Positions 41,531 through 53,000 of a stretch of DNA of 64,000 nucleotides are shown piece after piece. Origin of the DNA: Isochrysis galbana (lineage: Eukaryota > Haptophyta > Isochrysidales > Isochrysidaceae); contig CM030944.1 of assembly GCA_018136815.1 (NCBI GenBank), positions 558,456 to 622,455 on the forward strand, read 5' to 3'. Within the stretch, counting starts at the first letter, position 1. The number at the start of each line of letters is the position of its first letter. Below the pieces are notes generated by a model. The model saw only the letters and a list, made by a program, of their open reading frames with translations. It searched no databases and was not told where the DNA came from. A program made the translations under genes and the position numbers.

Positions 41531-44188
41531 AGCACAAAATCTTCGCTCGCGCCTTCGGCTCCGGTCGCCATGTCGAGTTCTCCCATTGAGAAATCTTCAT
41601 TGTCCCCGCGTCATGAGCCCGTCTCTTCTTTTTCGGTTCTCGAATCGTACGGGTCGAAGTCCCCCGGGGAAGAGAGCCTCGTGGGTCCCCTCCCTTCTTC
41701 AAAAGAGAGTCTTTCCGAGCCAGTTCTCCCCTCCTCTCGCCTCTCCGCGCCGACGGTCGAAGTTCCGCCGCCTCCGCGGGCCTCTACTCACACCCCGTCA
41801 ACTGGAGCTGGAATGGGTCCTCTCGCCTCGTCCGTTGCTCCACCGGCGGCCTTTCCTCTCCTTTCTTTTGCTGATCCTTTGCCAAGTATTCCTTCCTCTC
41901 TCAATCCCTCTGTGGTTGGTGCTGAAGATGATGTGGGTTCCGTCCGGTCCCTCCCTCCTTTCGAGCCCCCACCATATGAAGAGTTTGTTCCACCCCCGTC
42001 GTCGACGTACTCGTACCCCAAACGTAACTTCGTTCCACCTCCGACCGCCACCGTCGGCGCCGCCCAAATCATGGACCAACAAGTCCAGATTGAGGCTCTC
42101 CGCGGCGCTGTCGACCGCCTCGAGTCCTCTACCCTCCAAGCCGCCCAACGCCACGAAGAATTTCAACGGGAGGTGGGGTCTACCTTCAACACGATACTCA
42201 ACATTCTACAGCAGGGCCAAGCGGGCACTACGACTTCGTCTCGAGTCGAAACCTCGCCACCGCTTGTGGAAGAAGGAGACAACTCCATTGGTGCCCCTCC
42301 GGCCTCGGTTAAGTTCCCTTCTCAACCTTTGCCCGCCGCGCCGTTCTCCGTTCCGCCGAATTCGATTTCCGATCCCGGACCCAATACGCCTGTTCCTGTC
42401 CCGTCTGCCAAGCCTGTTTCTGATCCCCAACCTCCACCCACCGTCGCGGGCCTCCGCTCGCTTCCAAATCCGGCGGCTCGGCGCCATCCCGTCGATCCAA
42501 GCCTCGCCGGTGATGCTTCTGAGCGAGAGGTCATCCTAGCCTCGTGGGGCCAACTGTTTGAGGATGCCGCCTACGAGGTAGCCTCTCTCTACAGGAAGTC
42601 CGACGATTTCGAGCTCATCCACGCCATTCTCAACGGCGGCCTCTCTCGAGCCGGCAATGTTTGGCACTACCGCGTGTTTTTCGAGAAGGAGCACGTGACC
42701 AAGTGGGCTCGGAGCCGCTTCTTCCTCGACCGCACCCTCCATCACCAAGTCCGAATGGGCAAAGAGCTTTCCGAGATCAAGTTCCCGAAGGGCCTGGCCT
42801 CGGACAACGTCCAGACAGCGGCCACCTCCTGGAATGATTTTCGTCTGTCCTTCATCAAGCCGCTCGAGCGCGCCCTCTCGCTCGGCTGCGACCACCGTGA
42901 AATCTTTACATCCTTGCTAGCGGCCGCCAACTTGTGCACCACCGGCAACCAAAGGATCTACGCCTTCCTCCTCGATCTCGCCGAAGACCCGGTCCTCTCT
43001 CTCAACCCCGCGCTGGCCTGCGACGTGCTTCTCCGCAAGTGCGACGCCACCTTCGCGGCCAACGTGCCCGGCTTCGCCAAAGACTCCGCCTCCATGGAGT
43101 GGGACAGGCTCGTAGCCCGTGAAGCCGGCTCCGATCTCTTAGAGTTATCCAAGAATTTGGTGCGCGCGTACGTCCGCAAGATGGGTGACGCGAAGGTGGA
43201 TGCCACGACGGTCTGGGACCACCCAAACATGTCGCACGATATCAATCAACGATTCGAGTCCATCATCCAGAACGACAAGGTCGACGCGGCTCGCGGCGTG
43301 GATAACGCGACCAAGTTCGGCGAGTGTCTTGCAAAGACTCGCTTCCGCGTCGAGAACCACGAGCTCCCTCGTTCGGCCCTTTCGTGCGTCAACCTCTGCC
43401 AGCGCTACCTGAGCCCGTACGAACAAGCCCGCGCTGGCCAACAACAAGCGTCGGTCACCACGGTCGCCGCCGTGACGCCGCCGGCGACTACTTCCAAGCC
43501 CACCAAGACCGCCAAGGTTGCTAAGGCTGCCTCTAACCCCGTGGACACTACGGCTTCGATGGTCGCCGCCGTCCAAGCGGCGGTGGCCGAGGCATTAAAA
43601 TCGCAAAACAACAACTCGAACCGCAAGACGACTGGCGCTGACAATCGTCGGGCTCCTCCTCCACCTACGAATTACTCCGCATCGTCTCCGCTACCGGACG
43701 CACTTCTTGACCGTCCCCTCGGCAAAAGCACGTCTTCTCGTCGCCAATGTGAGCCCCCTCCGAACGGCCTTGGGCTTCCGGCCGATTCGGGCCTCTCGGA
43801 ATGGGATCCAGGTAGCTGGTCTCGAGCGCGAGCCCGCTTCTGGCAAATTTCTCGTTACGCGGGTCACCCGGCCCTTCGCGCTGCGCTCACGCGCTGCCGC
43901 CCCTCCGATGCCACCATGACGGCGCCGCGTCTCGACGACTTAGACCGCGACGTCAAGGAGTGGACCGACGCCAACGGCTGCGCGTACTGCGCCTTTCGTC
44001 CCCGGGCTCCATCTGGTACGCCCGAGGCAGACCTGTGGAAGTATGGCACGGGCGACGGAGCTCATAACCCCGTCGTTTGCCAACCGTACATTCGTTTTCT
44101 CTGCGAAGGCGGCAGTGGCGAGTGTGGTAACGACCCAGAAGTCCACCGCCGCCTCCGCACGATGGTTGTTCTCCGTCCGGCCCAGTAG
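41411..44188 (+). CDS. gag: Gag polyprotein of the chromovirus, ends in UAG in frame with Pol
   Basis: 925 codons from the first ATG; the frame is open further upstream to about 41198 without another ATG. Codons 1-40 lie in the LTR. A Pro/Ser-rich N-terminal third is followed by a short coiled stretch (IMDQQVQIEALRGAVDRLES) and an alpha-helical capsid-like region (about 42500-43420; WGQLFEDAAYEVASLYRK, AARGVDNATKF). The C-terminus carries an unusual Cys/His cluster (CAYCAF ... GAHNPVVC ... C), not a CCHC knuckle of the usual spacing. The stop is CAG TAG GTC at 44183-44191, and the same frame stays open afterwards for all of Pol. The role is inferred from position: RNA packaging and particle assembly. 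Confidence 0.8.
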   Translation: MPVVNPEESSMSSPQEPRSALAAGAPSQAISKSEISLALTSTKSSLAPSAPVAMSSSPIEKSSLSPRHEPVSSFSVLESYGSKSPGEESLVGPLPSSKESLSEPVLPSSRLSAPTVEVPPPPRASTHTPSTGAGMGPLASSVAPPAAFPLLSFADPLPSIPSSLNPSVVGAEDDVGSVRSLPPFEPPPYEEFVPPPSSTYSYPKRNFVPPPTATVGAAQIMDQQVQIEALRGAVDRLESSTLQAAQRHEEFQREVGSTFNTILNILQQGQAGTTTSSRVETSPPLVEEGDNSIGAPPASVKFPSQPLPAAPFSVPPNSISDPGPNTPVPVPSAKPVSDPQPPPTVAGLRSLPNPAARRHPVDPSLAGDASEREVILASWGQLFEDAAYEVASLYRKSDDFELIHAILNGGLSRAGNVWHYRVFFEKEHVTKWARSRFFLDRTLHHQVRMGKELSEIKFPKGLASDNVQTAATSWNDFRLSFIKPLERALSLGCDHREIFTSLLAAANLCTTGNQRIYAFLLDLAEDPVLSLNPALACDVLLRKCDATFAANVPGFAKDSASMEWDRLVAREAGSDLLELSKNLVRAYVRKMGDAKVDATTVWDHPNMSHDINQRFESIIQNDKVDAARGVDNATKFGECLAKTRFRVENHELPRSALSCVNLCQRYLSPYEQARAGQQQASVTTVAAVTPPATTSKPTKTAKVAKAASNPVDTTASMVAAVQAAVAEALKSQNNNSNRKTTGADNRRAPPPPTNYSASSPLPDALLDRPLGKSTSSRRQCEPPPNGLGLPADSGLSEWDPGSWSRARARFWQISRYAGHPALRAALTRCRPSDATMTAPRLDDLDRDVKEWTDANGCAYCAFRPRAPSGTPEADLWKYGTGDGAHNPVVCQPYIRFLCEGGSGECGNDPEVHRRLRTMVVLRPAQ

Positions 44189-47100
44189 GTCGCCGGCGGG
44201 GCCCACGTCCGCGCTGTTACCCCACTACCAGTCCAGGGTAGTGGGCCTGAACGCCACCCACCAAAAGATCGTATTACGCTACGGCCGAGTACTTCTACGG
44301 CCCCCAACCGGTACCCCAAGATTCCCCAAGTTCCAGACAAGCCCTGCCACCTCCATCCCCCTCTTTCTCCTGCCTCCTCGCCGATTGCCCCTATTTCTCC
44401 CAATGCCGATAATTCCATCCTGATTCTCGATATCACGCACGAGTCCTCAAAACCAAGTCAACCGTCACCGCCTCTCTATCAACTCAAGCCGCTCAACCGC
44501 TATCCCACGCCACTCCCCAAGCATCAACAGTCCAAGACCTCACGGTCTGCGAAAATCCAGCCGCCGCAGGCCCAATCCAACCTTCAATCTCTCAAATCAA
44601 ATTTCGCATGTCCGAGCCACAAAACGTCTCCCGAGTACGAGTACGAGTCCAAGTCACGTTCAGAATTACCCTCTTCGTCCTACGCCACCGCGAGCCCATC
44701 TACGAGTCTGAGCCCAGTCCAGTCATCACCGGTATCACCAGTCTCCATCGCTACGACGATGGAGGCGCAGTTCTCCGGTTCCTCCCCACTTTCTTTCGAG
44801 TCCGAGTCCAAGCCTGTTTTGAGCAAACCCCGTTCTGAGCCATCCGAGTCCGAGTCCGAGTCCGAGTTTACAACGTCACCGAGTCCTACCACGCGGTCGA
44901 CCGCAGGATTAACGGAGCTCCAGCCACCCACTGAGCCTCTGACGACCACTCCTTCCGCGGGAGTGTTCACCTTCGGTCCTCCGCGCCCCGAGTCTGAGTC
45001 ATTTGGAAACTCCGGTCACGTCCAGAATTCCAACCATACCCGAGCCCCGTTTCACGAGCCACCGCGTATCGAGTCCAAACACAAGCTGACGCCGAAGCCC
45101 TCGACGACAGCCACTGTGTCCTTGTCCAAGCCACCGTTTCGAGTCTCGCCGCAGCCGGCCTGCCACTCCAGCAAGCTGCACGCCGCCGAGCCGATCCCTT
45201 CCGTTTCCGTTCCGAGTCCGAGTCCAATTGCACAAGACAGTGCATCCCGAGCCCGCGTAATCAAGCCCGTCACCGAGTCCGAGATTACGGCCGCACCGAG
45301 CCAACCGGTGCTGGCCACCGTGCCCCTATTGTCATCACAAGCGTCCGCTTCGTCCTCATCGACGGTTGCGACGCCAGGGGGCTTCACCTTTGGGCCGGCC
45401 CCGTCCGTTCCCATTTCGAAAATTAGCCCTGTTTTTGGCGTCCAGCACGCTAGGAACGACGAGTCCGAGTCCGAGCACAAATCAACGTCACCGCGGAGTC
45501 CGCGGTCGACCACCGGCGTTCCCACGCCATCCCATCAGTCAAGAGCCATGGAGGAGCTGGCACAGCCGTCTCCTAGCCTCTCTCAAGTCGCCGAGTCTTC
45601 CGAATTCGAGTCTGAATCCGCCGTAATTTCAGCGGTCCATGCACCCGCTAGCCCGAGCCAAGTCCTCCGAAGAATGCTTCGCATTGCAGAACGTCTTCGG
45701 CCACCACCCACACCAGCCGCTGCCGCAGAGCCACCACCCTGGCCTCAGCCTTCCCCGCAGCCGGCTTCTTCGACAGCCAAGTCCCTTCTTTCGCCGGCGC
45801 CGACCCCGCCGACGACAGATTGCAACGAAGTCTATGCCTGGCCCGATTCCTCTCCCGACGTGACCATGGAGAGTGACCACAACTCCCTTGCACGTCGAGG
45901 AACGGCCGCCTCCCAAACCGAGCTTCTACGCCCATTGAGCCAGCCCAACCGAGTCTCTGAGCCATGTCCTTCATGTCTCTCACCGGTGGTCTCGCGGCCG
46001 CGGCGTCCGTCGCCGCAATCCGACACCCCACCTCTCCGAGTTTGTTCGTCAATCCCGTCCTCCGAGCCTGTCTCCACGTCGTCGATATCCGAGTCTACTT
46101 CCATTCGTCCTACGTCGCCGCGGCCACCGGTCGCAGCCTGCAAGCACAGCCTGCCTCTCGATACCACTGCCAACGCCATCATGCGCGTGGCAGCGATCAA
46201 TGCGTCCGCGATCCAGTCCTTCGATTCCTCTCAAAACAACTCCGATGTCGGCACCCGCGATGATACCCCGTCACCCGCTCTCCACGCTCTCGCCTCTCTT
46301 CGTGCACGAGCGAGCGGCTCTGCGGTGGTATTGCCTCGGCACCTGACGGAGGCAGCCCAAGAACTTCGCCGGCCTCGCAATGGCACCCTAGCCTCGCCTG
46401 CCGCCGCGCTACCCAAGCATTTCGATGAGCTTTGCGCCGAGCTCACGAAGATGAATCAACGAGTCCAAGACGGGCTGACGTCTGGCTGTCACGCACCACG
46501 CGTTCTCGTCGTCGGCGAGACGAGCGGCGTCGTCTCCTCGATGTTCCTACTCGCCGGAGCTGATGTGGCTACGTGCGATTTGTATCCTTCCGAGATTGAT
46601 TACGTGCCCCACTTCCAAGGCGACGCGCTTCATGTCCAAAACCTAGGTTGGGACCTGGTCATCGCCCACCCGCCCTGCACGTACCTCTCCGCCGTCAGTA
46701 GCCAATGGCTTTCACAAGAACCCGGACGTCGTGCCGCTCTTGAGTCGGCCGCCCGCGTCTTCAAGTCAATGGCCTCCGCCACTGCTCCGTTTGTAGCGGT
46801 TGAAAACCCTCGGATGCATGCGGAAGCTCGCCGTTTAGTCGGGGGGTTGACCCCGACCCAATTCGTCCAACCATGGGAGCACGGCACTGGACACCAGAAA
46901 GCCACCGGGTTGTACCTCACCAAAGGGCTGCCGCCCCTTCAGCCAACCTGCGTCGTGGATGGCCGTGAGTCAGCCATGGCTAATCTGTCTCCTTCACCGC
47001 ACCGTGGCGCTCTGCGCAGCCGCACCTACGTCGGCGTAGCTGGAGCGATGGCGATCCATTGGATGCCTGTTCTTCTTCGATATTTGAGCCAACAGGGAGA

Positions 47101-49765
47101 CCAGGCATCGACGAAGAAACTGTCCGCGTTGGAGCTACTCGCTTGCGCGCGGCGCAGCCTATTGGACCGGCCTTCACTAAGTTCAACCGAGGCTACCGCC
47201 TACGAGCCGTGGTCGGCTCTTCATCGTTATGAGAGGGGGAGGGAATCTAGTGAAGTTTCTTCCGACCCCGTTGTTTCCCGTCCAGCTACTCCCGAGACAA
47301 ACAACCACGAAGACCAAAAAGAAACCCACGATAACTACGACAACGACACGCCACTCTACGCCTCCGAGTCTACTTTCCACGACCCATTCTCTCCATGGAC
47401 CGCCCCGCCTCCGGCACGCGCGAGCTCGCCACGTCCGACGACGCCGACGACTCTCCGGAAGCGGCGCCAACAATGGCAATCATTCGGAGTGAACGGGGAC
47501 CAGAAATGGTCCAACGTCACGCTCGAAACCGCTGACGAAATAAGAGCGCAAGCTCTAGCCGGACGAGGCGCCGTCGAGGAATCCGACCTCGCCGCTGCCG
47601 TCCGAGCGCCGATCGAGTTCGTGGAAGCCAAAGGCATCCGCGCCGAAGAGCTAGCCTCATTAGTTCGAAGACCCAAGACAGAAGCCCAAGCTCGTCTCGA
47701 GAAAGACTGGGAAAGGATGTCCGACCACCCGAGGCACCCCACCGACAAGAGAGGCCTGGGATACACTAGTCCCAAGCTATCACCCTGTACCGCTACCAAC
47801 GAGGACGACGCCTCTAGGCTCTCTGCCACGATAGCGGCAATCGGAGTACCCGAAGAGACGACGACTACTTTGACGACGAATTCACCCGAGCAACCACGCT
47901 GTCGACCAACCCCGTCCCCGTCCGACACCATCGCACACGTGACCACGCACCGACCGGAGAGCGTCGTGGATACCCTACCATCTGCCTACCCAAGGCATTG
48001 CCTATATGTTCGAGACCTGATGGTCTGCCGCTCCGGCGAGGCTACCGGCAAAGAAGGAGTAATCTTGGCCGACTCCGCTCTCACGGTCAACAGCACCCTC
48101 GCTGACACCGGAGCTGGCCCGTCGGTCGTGACCACTTCCCTCTTGTCCAGCCTACCCAACGACGCATGCGTCGAGCGGCTGCCGCAAGCCGTAGTGACAC
48201 CGCTCCATGGCCCAGACGGCCTACCTCTTATCACGCGAGGCAAGGCTCGGATCGTTTTCTCCGTCGGTGGATTTCTCTTTCGTCATACGTTCATGGTGAT
48301 TGAAGGCAACCCGATGCTGCTGCTCGGGAACGACTTCTTAGCTACGCACGCCGCTTCGATTCAGCTCGCCTCCGACAGCACGGACGGCTCTATCACCCTC
48401 GGTGCTCCATCCACGGTGGCTCCTCTTGAGGTTAATGGCAGTCCAAGCCCCGACGCTCCGCCGATCTTTCGCGTCTCGACGTCACCGATAGCGGTGGTCC
48501 CTGTCAGCATGACTTGTGCACAGGTCTGTCCGACCTCCGCGAACCCAATCACGACTGACTTCTTCCGAGGGCCGCAGGCCACCAAAAACGACAACCAGCT
48601 AGTCACCGAGCCTCTCTTCAGCACGGCCGATGAGTTTGCCGCCAAAGCGCCGGCATCATGTGGCTCCGAGTACCTCCTATACACCCACGAACCTATCACG
48701 ATCCCGGCCTATCATCGGGCAACGTTTCACGTCCGAATTCCACTAGCTCTTCGAGAACACGAAGATTGCGCCATGCTCGTGGACCGACTACCTACGCGTG
48801 AAACGATCGATAGCTCTCCTCTCGTCATCCCTCAAGTAGAGAGGCCGAACTCCAACCACACCATCGCGATTACGGTGGTCAATACTGACCCCAAACCTCT
48901 ACATCTTCCGTCGTTCCATCCTGTAGCTTCGTTACAGGTTCGATTCAAGATTCACGCTGGAACTTATCGCCGCGTCGGTGACGTTAACTCGCCGGATGTG
49001 ATTGAGTCGCTCGACGAGGACCAATGTAAGCTCCTCGAGGCAGCCAAGATCGACCCCGAAGGCCGTCTCTCGATGCCCCAACGTGAACAAGTTCGTCGTC
49101 TACTAGCCCGACGTATCGCTGCTTTCGCAATTGACCCGACCAACCCGAATCACACTCACGTGATGGAGGTAGAGCTACCGCTCAACCCCGGAGCCGAAGC
49201 TCACCGCCACGCACCGTCTAGAGTTGGACGAGAGGGTGAGAAGATCATAGAGGACGAAGTTTGCAAGATGGAGTCCGCGGGTATCATCAGGAAATCAAAC
49301 TCGTCGTGGGCCTCTCGAGTCGTGCTAGTCACTAAGAAGGATGGCTCCGTACGTTTCTGCGTAGATTATCGCGACGTCAACTCCAAGCTTCGTCTAGAGG
49401 ACAGCCCTCTTCCCCTCACGGTAGAAGCCATCGACCGATTGTCGTCCGGCCAAGGCAACCTCGATTCTCTATTCCTTTGCACCCTGGACCTAGCATCTGG
49501 TTTTTGGGGTATACCGATCAAAGAGTCCGATAAACATATCACCGCGTTCACTACTCATCGCGGCAAGTACGAGTTCAATTACTTGCCTTTTGGTGTTCAA
49601 TCCGGTCCCTCGTATATGTGCCGCCTCATGGACGCCGTTCTCGGTGGGCTGGCATGGGAGATTTGTATGCCATACTTGGATGATGTCGGCGCCTGGTCGA
49701 CAGGCGTAGTGACTCGCTGCAGGCCAGGGAAGAGTCGTCATTCCAACAAATGTTACCCGTCTTGA
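44189..49765 (+). pseudogene. pol: Pol, first assembly copy, frameshifted near the gap
   Basis: The frame is continuous with Gag past the UAG. Pro/Ser/Glu-rich linker with ESES repeats (44189-46490); methyltransferase-like domain (about 46497-47090) with GETSG, the PPC triplet at 46670-46678 and VENPRM near 46799; aspartic protease DTGAG (about 48104); RT with YLDD at 49673-49684. Around 49710-49845 three single-base losses relative to the second copy (GTAGTGAC for GTAGGTGAC, ACCCG for ACACCG, TCGCTG for TCGGCTG) end the frame at 49765. The lesions sit within 260 bp of the gap, as expected for a low-quality contig end rather than true decay. Confidence 0.8.
46497..47090 (+). other. Dcm-like DNA cytosine methyltransferase domain inside Pol
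   Basis: About 200 residues: RVLVVGETSG (SAM-binding glycine loop), ATCDLYPSE (acidic residue after strand 2), WDLVIAHPPCTYLS (PPC with the candidate nucleophile Cys at 46676-46678), FVAVENPRMH (corresponding to the ENV motif), PWEHGTGHQKATGLYL and LPPLQPT. This order is that of the small phage and bacterial proteins annotated as Dcm-like DNA cytosine methyltransferases. It lies between the linker and the protease, in frame with both. The second assembly copy is at 52384-52977. Activity is not shown by sequence; the key Pro-Cys and Glu residues are present. Confidence 0.75.
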
Positions 49766-49962
49766 TCTTGTCTTGGAACGTCTCATCTGGGCGGGCCTCA
49801 CTTGCAAGATGTCGAAATGCGTTTTCTTTGCCACCTCGCTGAATATCTCGGCCACGTTGTTTCGCGTGAAGGTCTTCGGATGGATCCCAAGAAAGTGGAA
49901 GCCGTCTCAAAAATCGACCCTACCCAAATCAACTCGATCGAAGCCGTCCGTTCTTTCCTTGG

Positions 49963-50062
49963 NNNNNNNNNNNNNNNNNNNNNNNNNNNNNNNNNNNNNN
50001 NNNNNNNNNNNNNNNNNNNNNNNNNNNNNNNNNNNNNNNNNNNNNNNNNNNNNNNNNNNNNN
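49963..50062. other. Assembly gap of 100 N inside the retroelement
   Basis: Exactly 100 N, placed between the end of the first 5.8-kb copy and the start of the second. Confidence 0.99.
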
Positions 50063-53000
50063 TCTCCGTCCGGCCCAGTAGGTCGCCGGCGGGCCACGTC
50101 CGCGCTGTTACCCCACTACCAGTCCAGGGTAGTGGGCCTGAACGCCACCCACCAAAAGATCGTATTACGCTACGGCCGAGTACTTCTACGGCCCCCAACC
50201 GGTACCCCAAGATTCCCCAAGTTCCAGACAAGCCCTGCCACCTCCATCCCCCTCTTTCTCCTGCCTCCTCGCCGATTGCCCCTATTTCTCCCAATGCCGA
50301 TAATTCCATCCTGATTCTCGATATCACGCACGAGTCCTCAAAACCAAGTCAACCGTCACCGCCTCTCTATCAACTCAAGCCGCTCAACCGCTATCCACGC
50401 CACTCCCCAAGCATCAACAGTCCAAGACCTCACGGTCTGCGAAAATCCAGCCGCCGCAGGCCCAATCCAACCTTCAATCTCTCAAATCAAATTTCGCATG
50501 TCCGAGCCACAAAACGTCTCCCGAGTACGAGTACGAGTCCAAGTCACGTTCAGAATTACCCTCTTCGTCCTACGCCACCGCGAGCCCATCTACGAGTCTG
50601 AGCCCAGTCCAGTCATCACCGTATCACCAGTCTCCATCGCTACGACGATGGAGGCGCAGTTCTCCGGTTCCTCCCCACTTTCTTTCGAGTCCGAGTCCAA
50701 GCCTGTTTTGAGCAACCCGTTCTGAGCCATCCGAGTCCGAGTCCGAGTCCGAGTTTACAACGTCACCGAGTCCTACCACGCGGTCGACCGCAGGATTAAC
50801 GGAGCTCCAGCCACCCACTGAGCCTCTGACGACCACTCCTTCCGCGGGAGTGTTCACCTTCGGTCCTCCGCGCCCCGAGTCTGAGTCATTTGGAAACTCC
50901 GGTCACGTCCAGAATTCCAACCATACCCGAGCCCCGTTTCACGAGCCACCGCGTATCGAGTCCAAACACAAGCTGACGCCGAAGCCCTCGACGACAGCCA
51001 CTGTGTCCTTGTCCAAGCCACCGTTTCGAGTCTCGCCGCAGCCGGCCTGCCACTCCAGCAAGCTGCACGCCGCCGAGCCGATCCCTTCCGTTTCCGTTCC
51101 GAGTCCGAGTCCAATTGCACAAGACAGTGCATCCCGAGCCCGCGTAATCAAGCCCGTCACCGAGTCCGAGATTACGGCCGCACCGAGCCAACCGGTGCTG
51201 GCCACCGTGCCCCTATTGTCATCACAAGCGTCCGCTTCGTCCTCATCGACGGTTGCGACGCCAGGGGGCTTCACCTTTGGGCCGGCCCCGTCCGTTCCCA
51301 TTTCGAAAATTAGCCCTGTTTTTGGCGTCCAGCACGCTAGGAACGACGAGTCCGAGTCCGAGCACAAATCAACGTCACCGCGGAGTCCGCGGTCGACCAC
51401 CGGCGTTCCCACGCCATCCCATCAGTCAAGAGCCATGGAGGAGCTGGCACAGCCGTCTCCTAGCCTCTCTCAAGTCGCCGAGTCTTCCGAATTCGAGTCT
51501 GAATCCGCCGTAATTTCAGCGGTCCATGCACCCGCTAGCCCGAGCCAAGTCCTCCGAAGAATGCTTCGCATTGCAGAACGTCTTCGGCCACCACCCACAC
51601 CAGCCGCTGCCGCAGAGCCACCACCCTGGCCTCAGCCTTCCCCGCAGCCGGCTTCTTCGACAGCCAAGTCCCTTCTTTCGCCGGCGCCGACCCCGCCGAC
51701 GACAGATTGCAACGAAGTCTATGCCTGGCCCGATTCCTCTCCCGACGTGACCATGGAGAGTGACCACAACTCCCTTGCACGTCGAGGAACGGCCGCCTCC
51801 CAAACCGAGCTTCTACGCCCATTGAGCCAGCCCAACCGAGTCTCTGAGCCATGTCCTTCATGTCTCTCACCGGTGGTCTCGCGGCCGCGGCGTCCGTCGC
51901 CGCAATCCGACACCCCACCTCTCCGAGTTTGTTCGTCAATCCCGTCCTCCGAGCCTGTCTCCACGTCGTCGATATCCGAGTCTACTTCCATTCGTCCTAC
52001 GTCGCCGCGGCCACCGGTCGCAGCCTGCAAGCACAGCCTGCCTCTCGATACCACTGCCAACGCCATCATGCGCGTGGCAGCGATCAATGCGTCCGCGATC
52101 CAGTCCTTCGATTCCTCTCAAAACAACTCCGATGTCGGCACCCGCGATGATACCCCGTCACCCGCTCTCCACGCTCTCGCCTCTCTTCGTGCACGAGCGA
52201 GCGGCTCTGCGGTGGTATTGCCTCGGCACCTGACGGAGGCAGCCCAAGAACTTCGCCGGCCTCGCAATGGCACCCTAGCCTCGCCTGCCGCCGCGCTACC
52301 CAAGCATTTCGATGAGCTTTGCGCCGAGCTCACGAAGATGAATCAACGAGTCCAAGACGGGCTGACGTCTGGCTGTCACGCACCACGCGTTCTCGTCGTC
52401 GGCGAGACGAGCGGCGTCGTCTCCTCGATGTTCCTACTCGCCGGAGCTGATGTGGCTACGTGCGATTTGTATCCTTCCGAGATTGATTACGTGCCCCACT
52501 TCCAAGGCGACGCGCTTCATGTCCAAAACCTAGGTTGGGACCTGGTCATCGCCCACCCGCCCTGCACGTACCTCTCCGCCGTCAGTAGCCAATGGCTTTC
52601 ACAAGAACCCGGACGTCGTGCCGCTCTTGAGTCGGCCGCCCGCGTCTTCAAGTCAATGGCCTCCGCCACTGCTCCGTTTGTAGCGGTTGAAAACCCTCGG
52701 ATGCATGCGGAAGCTCGCCGTTTAGTCGGGGGGTTGACCCCGACCCAATTCGTCCAACCATGGGAGCACGGCACTGGACACCAGAAAGCCACCGGGTTGT
52801 ACCTCACCAAAGGGCTGCCGCCCCTTCAGCCAACCTGCGTCGTGGATGGCCGTGAGTCAGCCATGGCTAATCTGTCTCCTTCACCGCACCGTGGCGCTCT
52901 GCGCAGCCGCACCTACGTCGGCGTAGCTGGAGCGATGGCGATCCATTGGATGCCTGTTCTTCTTCGATATTTGAGCCAACAGGGAGACCAGGCATCGACG

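Larger units (their letters stand above)
44170..49962 (+). repeat. First copy of the 5.8-kb duplicated block
   Basis: Runs from TCTCCGTCCGG to TTTCCTTGG and then meets the N gap. It equals 50063-55852 except for single-base indels concentrated near the gap-facing ends of the two copies. Confidence 0.95.

Noticed and set aside
44150-44250. Programmed frameshift between Gag and Pol
   Set aside because: Both are in the same frame, with a single UAG between them.
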